Of a DNA stretch of 64,000 bases, positions 1 to 10,568 are shown piece by piece. Origin of the DNA: Hymenopellis radicata. Taxonomy: Eukaryota; Basidiomycota; Agaricomycetes; Agaricales; Physalacriaceae. The translations under genes were made by a program, and so were the position numbers. Position 1 is the first letter of the stretch; each line of letters begins with the position of its first letter. The DNA is taken from contig JADNRX010000004.1 of NCBI GenBank assembly GCA_015501595.1, positions 310,001 through 374,000 of the forward strand, written 5' to 3'. The notes under the pieces were generated by a model. It saw only the letters and a list, made by a program, of their open reading frames with translations, ran no database searches and was not told where the DNA came from.

Positions 1-1667
1 CGGCGGCATGTTCACGTAATGTTCTTGGGAAATAACGAAAATTGGACTGCCTAACACGGACGTAGGGCCAACACCATGAGCTCAGCGCTTGAGGTTTTAG
101 GAATGTCTCTTCCTTACTCATCCAGCATTCCTGCCGAGTATCCAGAGAAGGCAAAGGAATGCTATAACGCTGCCAAGTATTTGAAGAAATTGCTCGAGCT
201 GGATCTCAAGCCCAGGTGTGCAAAGTTCCTTCCTACATATTGTGTTCCGAGAAGTGACATTTGAAAAGCGACATTGTTACGAGACAGTCTTTCTTAAATG
301 CTATTGTCATCGTCAACATCCTGGGTGGATCAACGAACTCGGTTCGTGCATAACATGCATTTGTTCTTGCCTAGCAGTGTTATTGATACATGCTTCCGAG
401 TAGGTATTGCACTTCCTGGCCATGGCCCGCGCCGCCAATATTCAGGTTCAGTCGTTTTAATTACATTTTCGATTCAGGCAATCAATGCTTCTCGTAGCTT
501 GACGTCGACGACTTCCAAAAGGTTGCCGACCGCACACCCTACCTCGCAGACCTCAAGTAAGTAGCGCAACTTTGTGTCGTATCTAAGCTTATTTTCTAGG
601 CCATCGGGCAAGTATTATATGGAAGACGTCCACAAAGTCGGCGGCATTCCGGCGATTGTCAAGTACCTGCTCAACCACACGGACCTCATCGATGGCTCTC
701 AGCTGACAGTGACTGGTAAAACACTGGCACAGAATCTTGAAGACGTGGAAGAACTTTCTTTCGACAATCAGGATGTCATTCGAAAGCTCGACAATCCCAT
801 CAAGAAAACTGGACATCTTACGATTCTACGTGGAAATTTGGCGCCAGGTTCTGCTGTTGCGAAGCTCACTGGTAAAGAAGGTCTCAAATTTGAGGTGAAC
901 GTTCAGAAGAAATCAAGACAACTGTGTTGCTCACACAAACGTCCAGGGAACTGCAAGATGCTTTGACAGGTGCCTCGTCTCTTCTACTCATACGGCGGGA
1001 TCTGATTGAAAGACAGTCTGGACGGTTTCTTCCCCGCATTAGAAGCTGGAGAAATAAAGGCGGGTACGGTTCTGATCTTCCGCTATCAAGGCCCCAAGGG
1101 CGCACCTGGAATGCCAGAGGTACGTGAAGCGTGATGATGCACGGAAGAACTCACCAACGAAGCTCTGATAGATGCTAGGTACGACGTTGTCCATTATGGG
1201 TCAGCATTCGGTTGATCGTTGGTAGGCCCTACCGCTGCAATCGCTGGCGCTGGATTGAGTAACAGTACCGCCCTCATCACTGATGGTAGATTCTCTGGTA
1301 CGTTGCTACCTATTCATTCGACAGACCCCATCACCGAAGAATGAAACTTTGTAGGTGCAAGTCGTGGCTTCATCATTGGTCACGTAGTACCAGAAGCTCG
1401 TCTCGGCGGGCCCATCGCGCTTGTCAAGGACGGAGATACAATCATTATTGATTCCGAGACGCGAACTATCACCTGGTTAGTTGAAGAGACGGAGCAGGAA
1501 AGACGAAGGAAAGAATGGGAAGCATCCGGTAAAGGCGAACTCAACGTGAAGCGCGGTGTGCTTTACCGTTACGCGAGAGACGTTGCGGTAAGGATTTTAC
1601 ATGTCCCAGAAATTTGCAAGCTGATCGTGACACGCAGCCTGCGAGCTTTGGAGCGTACTGTGATTAG
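1..1667 (+). CDS. ILV3: Dihydroxy-acid dehydratase, 3' part
   Basis: This is the C-terminal part of the [Fe-S]-dependent dihydroxy-acid dehydratase, the third step of valine and isoleucine synthesis in mitochondria. The window opens inside the conserved GGMFTANTMSS motif; the preceding cluster-ligand Cys codon lies outside. After short introns one can read [16 protein letters not shown], the [18 protein letters not shown] block (619 onward), the [14 protein letters not shown] block, and the [15 protein letters not shown] and GGPIALV motifs near 1360-1430. These are seen in the sequence and follow the family order. The last intron (from 1588) joins RYARDVA to a short exon ending FGAYCD with TAG at 1665. 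The fold and function are established for the family. Only the N-terminus and targeting peptide are missing. The next gene converges on it with its stop at 1809. Confidence 0.93.
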
Positions 1668-1808
1668 AGGAAAAGCTCATTATCATCTTCAAAAAGTGTA
1701 GGAATAGTACATATAACCCAACGTTCGTATAAAAGCACAGTAAAACTGAAAGATATGAGTGATAAGAACAAGCAGATTGTGGGAAAACGCACTAAGTGAG
1801 CACCCGCG

Positions 1809-2439
1809 CTAGTTGTCATCTCTCTCAGCGGCCTCGCGGATCTCCCGGCTAGGTAAAAGAGGGCGGGTAGCAGGAGAGTCGCCGGGTGTGAGTATCCGCT
1901 CCACAGATTGAGTTGAAGCATTATTGTTGACTTCATTGCGGTAGCTTGGAGTATGGGAATGGTGGGGAGAATGATTGTGCGAATCCTCCTGCGACGCCTT
2001 GTGTTTGTGTTTGTCCGGAAAGGCATGCTCTCCTGGTTGCCTTTGCCCGAAAAGGACCGCTGGATCCGGAGGCATAACGATAGGCTCCGCTGCCTTGGGA
2101 TGCTTTGGGGGCTTCGGGGCTTTGATACCGGCCTCCACAGCACGCTTGCGTTTCTTGCGTTTTGAGCGTTTGATAAAGTAGACCGTGAACCCGATGATGT
2201 ATGCTATGCCCATGAGACCGCCACATACGCTTCCAGCGATGAGAGGCGTTAAAGATTTCTGTCTAGAACAAGGATGAAATGAGGCCAGAGAGACACGAGA
2301 AAGACGCACCCCGAGGCAGCCTCCGACGACGACACTGCGTTTATTGGGAACGTTGGTGACGGCTCTGTTTATGGATGACGGTTATTCGTCCGTCGCTGTG
2401 CATTGTGGCAAGGAGCTCACCATTTCTGAGAACCGGCAT
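1809..2439 (-). CDS. Small single-pass membrane protein
   Basis: I do not recognise a family. I read three exons: a start at 2439 (MPVLRN), an exon with NVPNKRSVVVGGCLG, and a long last exon from 2261 to the stop at 1809. The last exon begins with a hydrophobic segment (LIAGSVCGGLMGIAYIIGF), followed at once by a strongly basic stretch (KRSKRKKRKR). This is the pattern of an N-out/C-in signal-anchor or type III membrane protein. The cytosolic tail is rich in Pro, His and Ser (KPPKHPKAAE, a His-rich run near HSPHHSHTPS) and looks disordered. The last exon is well supported; the two upstream exons rest on splice-site reading, so the N-terminus is tentative. It could also have an additional upstream exon with a signal peptide. 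Confidence 0.55.
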
Positions 2440-2559
2440 CGTTGTGGATGTGTCGAGGGAGTGTACGCTTGCCCCAAGTAAGACCTGACTTATGACATGA
2501 AGTTGGTGACGGTTGACCGCAAGGACTCTGGGCTCATGTGCTAAGTCTGTGGAGAATTC

Positions 2560-2754
2560 AAGTCGCCGAAGGCGACTTCTTGGACGCCCGCGAAGCGGGC
2601 CTAGGTAAGGCCTGTTGGCTTAGCAGTTGTGCTATCACCCGAAGCTATAATTTTTCGCCCAGAGCCTGCGTTCAAACCCTGCTGGTAACACGCGTCGAGT
2701 CCATCGACGACGTGCGATACCATGTCCGGCGTCAACTTCCCAGCACTTTTTTTT
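2560..2754 (+). repeat. SINE-like element: hairpins plus tRNA-like Pol III promoter
   Basis: The element starts with a perfect hairpin (8-bp arms, GAA loop, 2560-2578), followed by a second (6-bp arms, GAA loop, 2586-2600) and a third (GGCCT/AGGCC, 2598-2612). Next comes a tRNA-like segment with an A-box match (TGGCTTAGCAGT, 2616-2627) and, about 50 bp on, a B-box-like GTTCAAACCC (2670-2679). A run of eight T (2747-2754) would end Pol III transcription. The acceptor and T-stem do not pair properly, so this is not a working tRNA; the layout is that of a tRNA-derived short interspersed element. I saw no second copy in this window, so its repeat status is an inference. Confidence 0.5.
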
Positions 2755-2829
2755 GCATCAAACACAAGTCCTATGATACATGGTGATTCGGTGGAAGTAC
2801 TGGGTAAGTTTTAACTATTATCTGTTCAA

Positions 2830-5800
2830 TCATTTACTCCTACTCTTCTTCGGTTTCGGATGGTGACACGGACAGTGCTGGTGTCCCCCGCGTCCCTTAC
2901 ACTCCTTAGCCAATACACACTGTGCCTTGGAGCAAGACACACAGCTTCTTCCTGCTCGCTCCCGTACCACTGACAAGTTGGAACTTGGTTCCTGGGCCAT
3001 GCCACCTGCCGGGAACGTTATGGCAGCAGGGACCGCGGCCGCACAGTTCATTGTCAGGGCTAATACTGCAGATGATACCTCTGATGCTGCTGGGCCTGGA
3101 TTTGATGGTATCGCTCGTGCCGAAGGACCTGATGTTGCCAACCCGGATTGTGGCGCAGGCAGTCCATCCCATGCTGGGAAGTACATTTGCCCAATAGGTC
3201 GAGGAGGCATAGGTCTGGTGTTGTTGTCTGTTAGCTCCAACCTGCGCAGTTCAATCCGTCTTCGTTGACTTGGTTGACGCCGATCATCCAAGTCTGATGT
3301 TGTTCCGAGTCGCGATATTGCCAATGCTGATGCGGACTCAGAGTGAGAGCCCAGAGTCGCCGATGATGGGCCTGCATGAAATGCATGCTCTGCTTCGGTG
3401 CGCTTTCGCTTATTGTCAGTGTTCCTGTGTTTTATAGTTGAATCTAAACCGAAGTAAGGCACAAATCACGAACTATCAGTGATAGATCATACTGACCTGC
3501 TTTTGGCAGAAGGCGCGCCGGTGGTAGATCTGCAAGCCGAGCATCCTCGTTTGTGAACAGCGCTACCGGCTGAAGTCTCTGAGAATTCGACGCCAGTGTA
3601 GCCTTCTCCGCCCGATACCTTGCCCACACTTTGTAGTGCCTTTCGAGCTGTTCAGGTAACTTGTAGAACAGCCGCTCGTGTTTATTCGTAGATGCCGGTC
3701 GTTTGTGGACTTCGTCATTCCAAAAGCGAGCAAATTTCTCGAAGTTGACCGAGCCTGTATCTCCCCGAGTCTTTCGTGTGCTTGAGTTTGTCCAAAATTC
3801 ATTGGACTCGAGTGCGGTCGTAAAATATTTGAATTCAGCATGAGAAGAGACCGGTAGAACTGGATGTTCCGTCTTTTGCCGTTCCGAGAGATAGGTGAAC
3901 GGGCTTATAGGCGTAGTTACCAGATGGGAAAGCCTATAAACTGGTACTCCATGGTAGAGGGGTGTTCCCGTAACAGGTGCACGATCCGTGATTCGCATTC
4001 CATACAACTGTGCTAGAGACTTGGGAATCGGAATAATTCCAAAAGACTCCGCAGTCTCAATTCGAGTGGCAAGCATGTCGGGAATCGGGAATGATGGAGC
4101 AATGTCGAGAGCAGCAGCCAGCTCAACGATTTCATCGGATAACCAGGTATCGTAATGACCACGGTACTTCTTTCCTGTCCGATTGAAGTAACCAATCTAT
4201 ATCAAATCTTATTAATCTCTTGTCAGCGAAAGAGTTAAAACTCTTACTGAAGTATTGCGACGATGCCTTATGTTTCGGAGAAGAGCGTCTGTCAGTTCGG
4301 TAGATGCCTGCAGTGAACCGAATGTTCGGCGGATTGCTGTATGTAGGCCACCCTCGATTCCACTAGTCCCTCGAATGGTTCGATAAACATTGAGACCATC
4401 CTTGTCTTTCCCCTGGAGAAAGTACATCTGAACATCGGGAGGGTCTGAAATCAGCCCAAGTTGTGCTACTCGGATTATCGAGTCGCCCTGGTCTCGAGCA
4501 GTATCAGAGAAGAATTTCCTCAGATGTCCATCCACTGAACATTCAACGTCTGCCCAAGAATCAAAGAGCTGACGAAGATGTGGTACTAGGACATCTGGAG
4601 GCGGAACTGCGTGCCGGATTCGTTTTCGCAACTTGTCCGGGTGAGCACGAAATGCGTATGACAGTGACATGTTCTTCTTCTCATAGATTTCTCGAACTGC
4701 ACCCACATCACTCCTGTCAAGTGTCCAAAGAGCCTTGGAGAACTGACGACCAAATTCTTCGAATGCAGAGTGCTTCTTGGGAAGTAAACGAATCAGGCGA
4801 TCCTCTACGTGGAAAATATCGTCGAAGAGGCGCGTGAGGAGGGTAGTTGGAGTATCCTGCTTCGTTGGTTGTTCGTCAGAGCTGGAGGTCTCAACAGTGC
4901 AAGAACGCTCGCGCGAATCGCGATCAATCTCTTCGGCCTCGTCTTCCGCCTCATCTTTTGAAAGTTCATCTTCAGCATCCTGTCGCCCAAACCCAGATAC
5001 CGTGATTAGGTCTATCTCAGCATTACTGAGATCAGCAGGTGTGAAAGGAATCAATGTGTCTGGCGACGAAGGCTTGGACTGGTCGACAGTCTGAGCGGGA
5101 ATGGGAGCACGAGTATGCACGGAACGTCGATGGACCATGATGTCAAATGGAAGGGAATGTTGATGTTCGAGTTCTGCTAGTGTTGCAGAATGTAAAGGTA
5201 CGATGAATCCGGGGACAAGGATCTTCTCCACATGAAGCACAACTCGAGACTTGTTGAGCTTCAAAACATGGTCCGACTCGTCCGTACTAGACTGGTGAGA
5301 CTCATCGTCACCGTGCGAGAGTGTGATAGGCCCTTGAGTTGCTGAAACGCGTGCCTCGGCAACATGTGTCCTTCCCGAAGATAAGTGAACATATTCGCCA
5401 CCGATGGTTGACTCCAGCGGCTGTCCGACAGACTGTTTTGCCGAAAGTATCTGCCAGAGCTGCAGAGATGCATAGGCATTAAGTGCGGCATAGGTCTTTT
5501 GCTTTTCAGACAGCTGATCGGCAGACCAACGAGACAGGCGAACAATATCGTCCATCTTCAGGTTACGGCGTAGGACAGACCCGACAAGCGAAGGAAGTCC
5601 AATAGATATGTCTTTGGCAACACCTTTAAGCTTCGCCAGCTGGCCAAGCTCAAGGCAACATGATTCCGGAGCCTTCTGGAGTCTCTCGCGTAGTTTCGAA
5701 AACGACCACGCCTCGGCGATACGAAGTAGATCGGCGCACACATTTTGGCCAGCAAACATAATCCTAGTGGAAAGAAATAGAGCACGTAGATTGGCAGGAA

Positions 5801-8233
5801 CTGAAGCATGTAGCTGTGTAACCTGGTACGGCTCTCAGCAATGATAAAACTTCCTCTTCATACTTGCGTACCTTCAACACGTACACACGACTCTCAAGAG
5901 CAATCTGAATGACATCTATGTGCCCGTTTCGTGGCTGTGGAACCATTCCAGGGCCACCCTGGCCTGCCGTCTCAGTCTCGACTTCAACGTCAAAGCCAAG
6001 CACGAGTTTCGAATCGGAGGAGTCAAGAGATGCGAGTAGTGCGCAACATGCATTGTCAATCAGGTCGCGCGCATCGTAATAATGAGTTCTACACGTTTCG
6101 GGCAATACAAATGGTCGTAGATGTGAGAATGGATCGAGAACAACGTGCTTCACGTTGTCTTTCAGCGAGGGAGTTGCTGTTTCGTGAAATGAAAGTTCGG
6201 CTAGAAAATCTCAGAATATTACGGGGAAGGTGCAGCTTCATTACTCACCAACTGCATTATCGGTGTACATCAGGCTTGTTGGAGGATGGCCATGAGCCTC
6301 AAGACCTTTCCGCAACTCCTCGTAGTAAGATTCCAGGAAATTGAGTCGCTTGGTAAGTGTAAGCGCCTGTGCCCGACACTCTTCAAATTCGTTAATCGAT
6401 GAGTATAGAGCGACATGTGTTGATTGACCAAGAAGTCGTGCGAGGAACTTGATGATCTACGTAATCCTCAGTTTCTACGAAGTATTGAGTGAATAAAGTA
6501 ACTGGCCTTGAATGTATGATCGCCAGCAAGGCGCGTCCCCGGCAACGAGGCCATAACACGATCGAGCAATTCCAGGTGGGCTCGCATCCACTCTGTGAAG
6601 ACCGCCTTGCAGTACTTCACCGATGTATTAGTGCCGCCAAAACGAAGCCGGTCATCAAAATCGGAAAATGGTTCGGGTGGTGGAAGGTTGTATTTATCCT
6701 GGAAGAATGCGTAGGCCGACAGGTACGAAAGTTCGAGATTGGCGTGACGGAGATGTTGCATCTCGCATAAAAGTTCGGAGCACGGTCGTGGTCCAAATCG
6801 AGTTGCAAATAGTGTTCGCATAACAGCAAGAGTCGACTTATCGACGCCGCCACGAGCGCTCAAATATGCTGGGGAAAGATCAGTACTAACGAGAGCCACG
6901 ATATTAAGGGTAAGTACCTGGAAATTCCTGCTGCAAGTGGCGAGGGAGTTGAGCTAGGATCCAGGCATCGGTACCTTGGTAACTACGTCCACAACCGGCG
7001 TCATTCTTTCGACGCTTATCGCATCGCAGTCGACTCGTCAAAAGGAAGTAGGGCTTGTGTAGTGTTCTGACTCGTCGTGCAATGGGGTTGTCATTATAGC
7101 CTATTCGGTGATATGTTAAGATTGAACTATTTTAGTGGCGAAAACGTACCATTTTTACTGAGATGTCCACCACATTCACAGCGAAACACATCCGGTGCAC
7201 CTGGTAAGGAATATGGAATCCAGAGGAAGATGTCGATGAGATAGAATGGTGCTGCATCCGGCACTTTACCCTTTCCGAGAGTAGAATCAAATGCGAAGAG
7301 TGGATCAGGAGGACGGCGCCAAAATGTACCATCAACATAATTCTTCGGCATTTTGTGCTTCTGGATCTCGTCCTGTATGCGCTGTAATTCCGTCTCCAGG
7401 TAGTTTTGGAGGACACCCGAATTTGGTTGGTCCTCGTCTGACTCGCTCTCAAGAGCTTCCTCTGCACCGTCGCCGTCACCGTCACCGTCATCGTCGTCGA
7501 AGAGGCTGTCTTCTATCACGGATGGCCGACTGTTACAGGATTTGTCCATTTCACGAACATGACGATATTCGTGCTGAAGAGCTTCGAGCTGCGCACTTGT
7601 TAGAGATGGAGACGGGTTTGTGGTCGACAGTACGGGGACGGAAGTTGGGAGTGAAGGTAGATTATCATTGGTAAAATTAGAAGATGTAGTGGTAAACGCG
7701 TCTTGACGTTGGGTTGATGCCGCGTGGACGGTCGATGCCTCCTCCCAATCAGCTTCAGAAAATTCTTCAAAGCCGAACTCCATATCAAAATCGTCGGCAG
7801 CAGACTGCTGAGGTGGGGCAGTTGACGTCGTCGGCGCGGACATAGATGGAGGAATAGACAATCCGGGATCTAAAAACCCGTCAATTTGGGCTTACAGAAG
7901 AAATTGCCTCAAAGACTCAGGACTTACTATGAAAATCCGAGCCAAATCTGACGCGCCGAGGTTCATCGAGAGCAACTGAGGCTAACAAGAATGAGCACTA
8001 AAATAAATCAATGGATAACCGCGTACCTTCTGCAGCTGGGAGACTCAGAGTTTTCTCCTTCTCCTTTCCCTTCTCCTTTCCCTTTTCCTTGTCTTTCTTC
8101 TTGGCCGTAGGCGCGTCGACAGCGGTTGTTGTATGCTGGAAGAAGGACAATATACTCTTGTCCTTCTTATCTCTACTTTTGTTGCGTTGGAAGGCCGGCC
8201 AGCATTAGACCTGGCACCCCCGTGACCGGACAT
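2830..8233 (-). CDS. DUF6729-like / 3'-5' exonuclease-like domain protein
   Basis: A large multi-exon gene read 8233 to 2830. The start is MSGHGGARSNAGRP, followed by a Lys-rich linker with SILSFFQ (about 8140-8160), then an acidic region (7500-7860). Next is a Cys-containing module with FRCECGGHLSKNG (about 7150) and NPIARRVRTLHKPYFLL...SYQGTDAWILAQLP (6940-7100), which I associate with DUF6729 proteins of agaricomycetes. Downstream is an RNase H-like 3'-5' exonuclease-like domain: FDVEVE (motif I, near 5985), NVCAD (motif II, near 5740) and YAALNAYASL (motif III, near 5475). The third motif has Asn where the catalytic Asp is expected. The C-terminus is Cys/His rich (CVSC...CVLAKEC...CPCHHP, 2840-2950). 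One apparent frame break lies near 8195. The cellular role is unknown; a nucleic-acid-binding or domesticated-element role is inference. Confidence 0.75.
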
Positions 8234-8801
8234 TGAAAAGAGCACGCGGGAGAGACGACGTTGACGCGATGCGCGGTGACCTTGTGGATGTCGAGCGTGA
8301 GCCGTAAAAATACCGTGTGGGAACTAATTACTAAATCTACGGTTCGGCGTCGTCGGCTGCTAACTCCGTTTTGGAGTTAGCTAACTCCAAATCGGGAGTT
8401 AGCTCTCCACAGGCTTAGGTCATGAGCCGGACTCTGCGGGCAGCGATTACTATTACGAGTATTAAATGCGTAAGTCCCAAAATAAGTAATTTTCGATCGC
8501 CATATGTTTCGTCAGCGCTGCGCTTTCAGGCCAGGAGTTGCCAGCACTGAACGAAAAGAAGTCCTCTGTGTAGAATCTGTTCCTACGAAGGCCATCTTAT
8601 GACCGACACTGGCAGTTTCGTAAGTTGGCCGCTGTTCCCGTATTGTATTCAAATACTGGTGACTGCATCTGCTTCCACAGTTGCCTCCACAGAGCCACGG
8701 ACTGATAATAATAATACTGTATTCTCGTGTGGCGTAATATGATTTCGGCGAATACGGACCGGCCTGGAACAGACAATCATTTCCAATTTCCTCCTTGCGC
8801 C
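8234..8801. other. Intergenic promoter region with tandem dyads
   Basis: Divergent region between the DUF6729-like gene (-) and the HD phosphohydrolase (+). It holds two adjacent inverted repeats of GCTAACTCC/GGAGTTAGC at 8359-8403, listed as a finding. Nothing else convincing was seen; open frames here are short and lack protein resemblance. Confidence 0.6.
8359..8403. repeat. Two adjacent 9-bp inverted repeats
   Basis: GCTAACTCC (8359-8367) pairs with GGAGTTAGC (8373-8381), and GCTAACTCC (8380-8388) pairs with GGAGTTAGC (8395-8403). The two dyads share a GC in the middle, so the block is four 9-mers in alternating orientation. It lies in a divergent promoter; a binding-site array or cruciform is possible. 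Confidence 0.75.
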
Positions 8802-9458
8802 ATGTCCTCACTCGAACAAGCGTTTCTTGACGATATAAACTCCTTTGGCGGGTCCCCATCGTACGCCAAGCACTGGCTTGCTCTACTTGAAGCCAGATAT
8901 GGAGAACCGCAGCGTCACTACCACACCCTTGCGCATATAACGTCTATGCTGGAATGCCTAAACAGCCACCTTTCGGAAATAGTAGATCCTCAAACCGTCC
9001 GCCTTGCGATATATTTCCATGATATTGTCTACGATCCCAAATCCAGCGGCAATGAACTAGCATCCATCGAGCTTTTCAGACAGCTTGATCATGTTCCCTC
9101 TACCCAGCTAGAGAAAGTATGCCGTTATATCGAGAGGACTATCACCCATTCCCTCCCCCTCGACTGCGGAGAGGATGACAGTGACTTGAAATACTTCCTC
9201 GACTTTGATCTGGAGGTACTGTCGCGTAACAGGGTGCTGTACGAGCAATATGCGAATGAAATCCGAGAAGAGTACATTCACTATTCGCCAGAGCAGTATT
9301 GCGCGGGCAGGATTCAGGTCTTGCAGAAGTTTCTCGTGCGTCCACGTCTATATTTCACAGACGTCTTTCATGAAACGAAGGAGCACGCAGCTCGTGAAAA
9401 TTTGGAATGGGAGATTGAACGGCTTTCAATGGGAGAGGTTACCAGAGCAAGTAAATAA
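8802..9458 (+). CDS. HD-domain metal-dependent phosphohydrolase (COG4339-like)
   Basis: An intronless frame of about 218 codons. The motif RHYHTLAHI near residues 37-45, then FHDIVYDP near 73-80 and SGNELASIELF soon after, match predicted metal-dependent HD-superfamily phosphohydrolases. The His and the His-Asp pair are the expected metal ligands, and DFDLEVLSRN (near 140) may give the last Asp. I chose the ATG at 8802 (MSSLEQAF); an upstream frame extension begins with GTG and is unlikely. The substrate is not known for the fungal members, though nucleotides are typical of the superfamily. The next gene follows in the same direction only about 100 bp downstream. Confidence 0.8.
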   Translation: MSSLEQAFLDDINSFGGSPSYAKHWLALLEARYGEPQRHYHTLAHITSMLECLNSHLSEIVDPQTVRLAIYFHDIVYDPKSSGNELASIELFRQLDHVPSTQLEKVCRYIERTITHSLPLDCGEDDSDLKYFLDFDLEVLSRNRVLYEQYANEIREEYIHYSPEQYCAGRIQVLQKFLVRPRLYFTDVFHETKEHAARENLEWEIERLSMGEVTRASK

Positions 9459-9553
9459 CTTGTAGCTGTATGAAGATTTCGAATTGCATCAATGCTCGAT
9501 CACTTTCATCGACGCGCGTCACTAGTGATCTACCTTGTACACAGACGACGACC

Positions 9554-10520
9554 ATGCCGTTCTACTATCCCATAAAGCAGGCCGCTCTCAACAAGCCCTT
9601 GATCCTCGTAAGTTTCTTTGCTTTCCCAGTTGGCGTTTCTGGAATCAACTGTGCCATAGCCCATAGTCTCTGCCGCGAATGTATCCCAACTCGCAGCCGA
9701 CCTGCTGATAGAATCACTGTCTCTCCAACACATTGGTACCTTCGATCCCGGCTATTTTATTCCTATGGCTGGTGGACGGGAAAACGATGAAGCAGGAATC
9801 AGCACAGCTTGCGAATGTATGCCCTGCTTATTTGTAGGAGTCGACAATTGTGTTGAGCTGAATGAGTATTCGGCAGTGACGATGTCAACTTGATTGTAAT
9901 GCAGCAACGATCTCCGACTTTGAAAGTGAGCGCATCTTCATGTTGCATAGGTTGAAGACGATACTATTGAATGTCGCCTCTAGGCAAGGAAACAAGAATT
10001 TGTGGACGAGTTACTTGCGTTCATCCAGAAATCGGGATTCACCTCAGTGACCTTCCTGTCCGGTGTTGACTTATCAAACCGAACCGATGCCCAGATGATG
10101 TGAGTAGTCCTTCATTTCTACGCGTCTTGAGCCAATTATCCACAGGACGCCATTTTACCAAATTTCACCGAGCAATTCGCCTCCCTTCCCTGGCCTCGCC
10201 GATCTCCAATTCCCGCGTACTCTTCGCCTGTCCCGCAGCGCATTCACCATGATGGCAATCCAGAGCCTCCGGTACCCTTCATTCCCGGAGGTGGTCTCAC
10301 GCGTAGAATCCTGTCTTCCCTACCCTCGTCGTGGCCGATACCGACCGTCTCACTGCTTCAGTTCGTCCTGGAAGGAGACAACAAGGCCGACGCGCAAATG
10401 CTTGCCAGCGTCGTTGCACAAGTGGGAAGCTTTCATGCCCTGATAAAGCAATGGAAACAGCCCACTAGTTGGAGTGCTGGCTTGTTTGGAACGCCACACG
10501 ATCAAACATTGTATGGATAA
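9554..10520 (+). CDS. ADD66: Proteasome assembly chaperone 2 (PAC2/PSMG2)
   Basis: Start ATG at 9554 (MPFYYPIKQAALNKPLIL), then short introns. Exon 2 reads IVSAANVSQLAADLLIESL and FDPGYFIPMAGG, typical of the PAC2 fold. A middle exon gives SGFTSVTFLSGVDLSNRTDAQM. The last exon carries IPGGGLTRRILSSLP and SLLQFVLEGDNKADAQ, the most diagnostic blocks of PSMG2/Add66, and ends LFGTPHDQTLYG with TAA at 10518. In yeast and humans the PAC1-PAC2 dimer helps form the 20S alpha-ring; here this role is by family. Its stop faces the stop of RRP12 (10569), so the pair is convergent with about 50 bp between coding ends. Confidence 0.88.
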
Positions 10521-10568
10521 GAAGGCTCTCAATGGAATACCAATGTACTATAAGATCTGTGGGGTAGC

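Noticed and set aside
2609..2689. Functional tRNA gene
   Set aside because: A and B boxes are present but acceptor and T stems do not pair, so only a tRNA-like relic is supported.
7450..7500. GTCACC-type microsatellite as a separate repeat
   Set aside because: It is the coding tract for an Asp/Gly-rich acidic run of the DUF6729-like protein.
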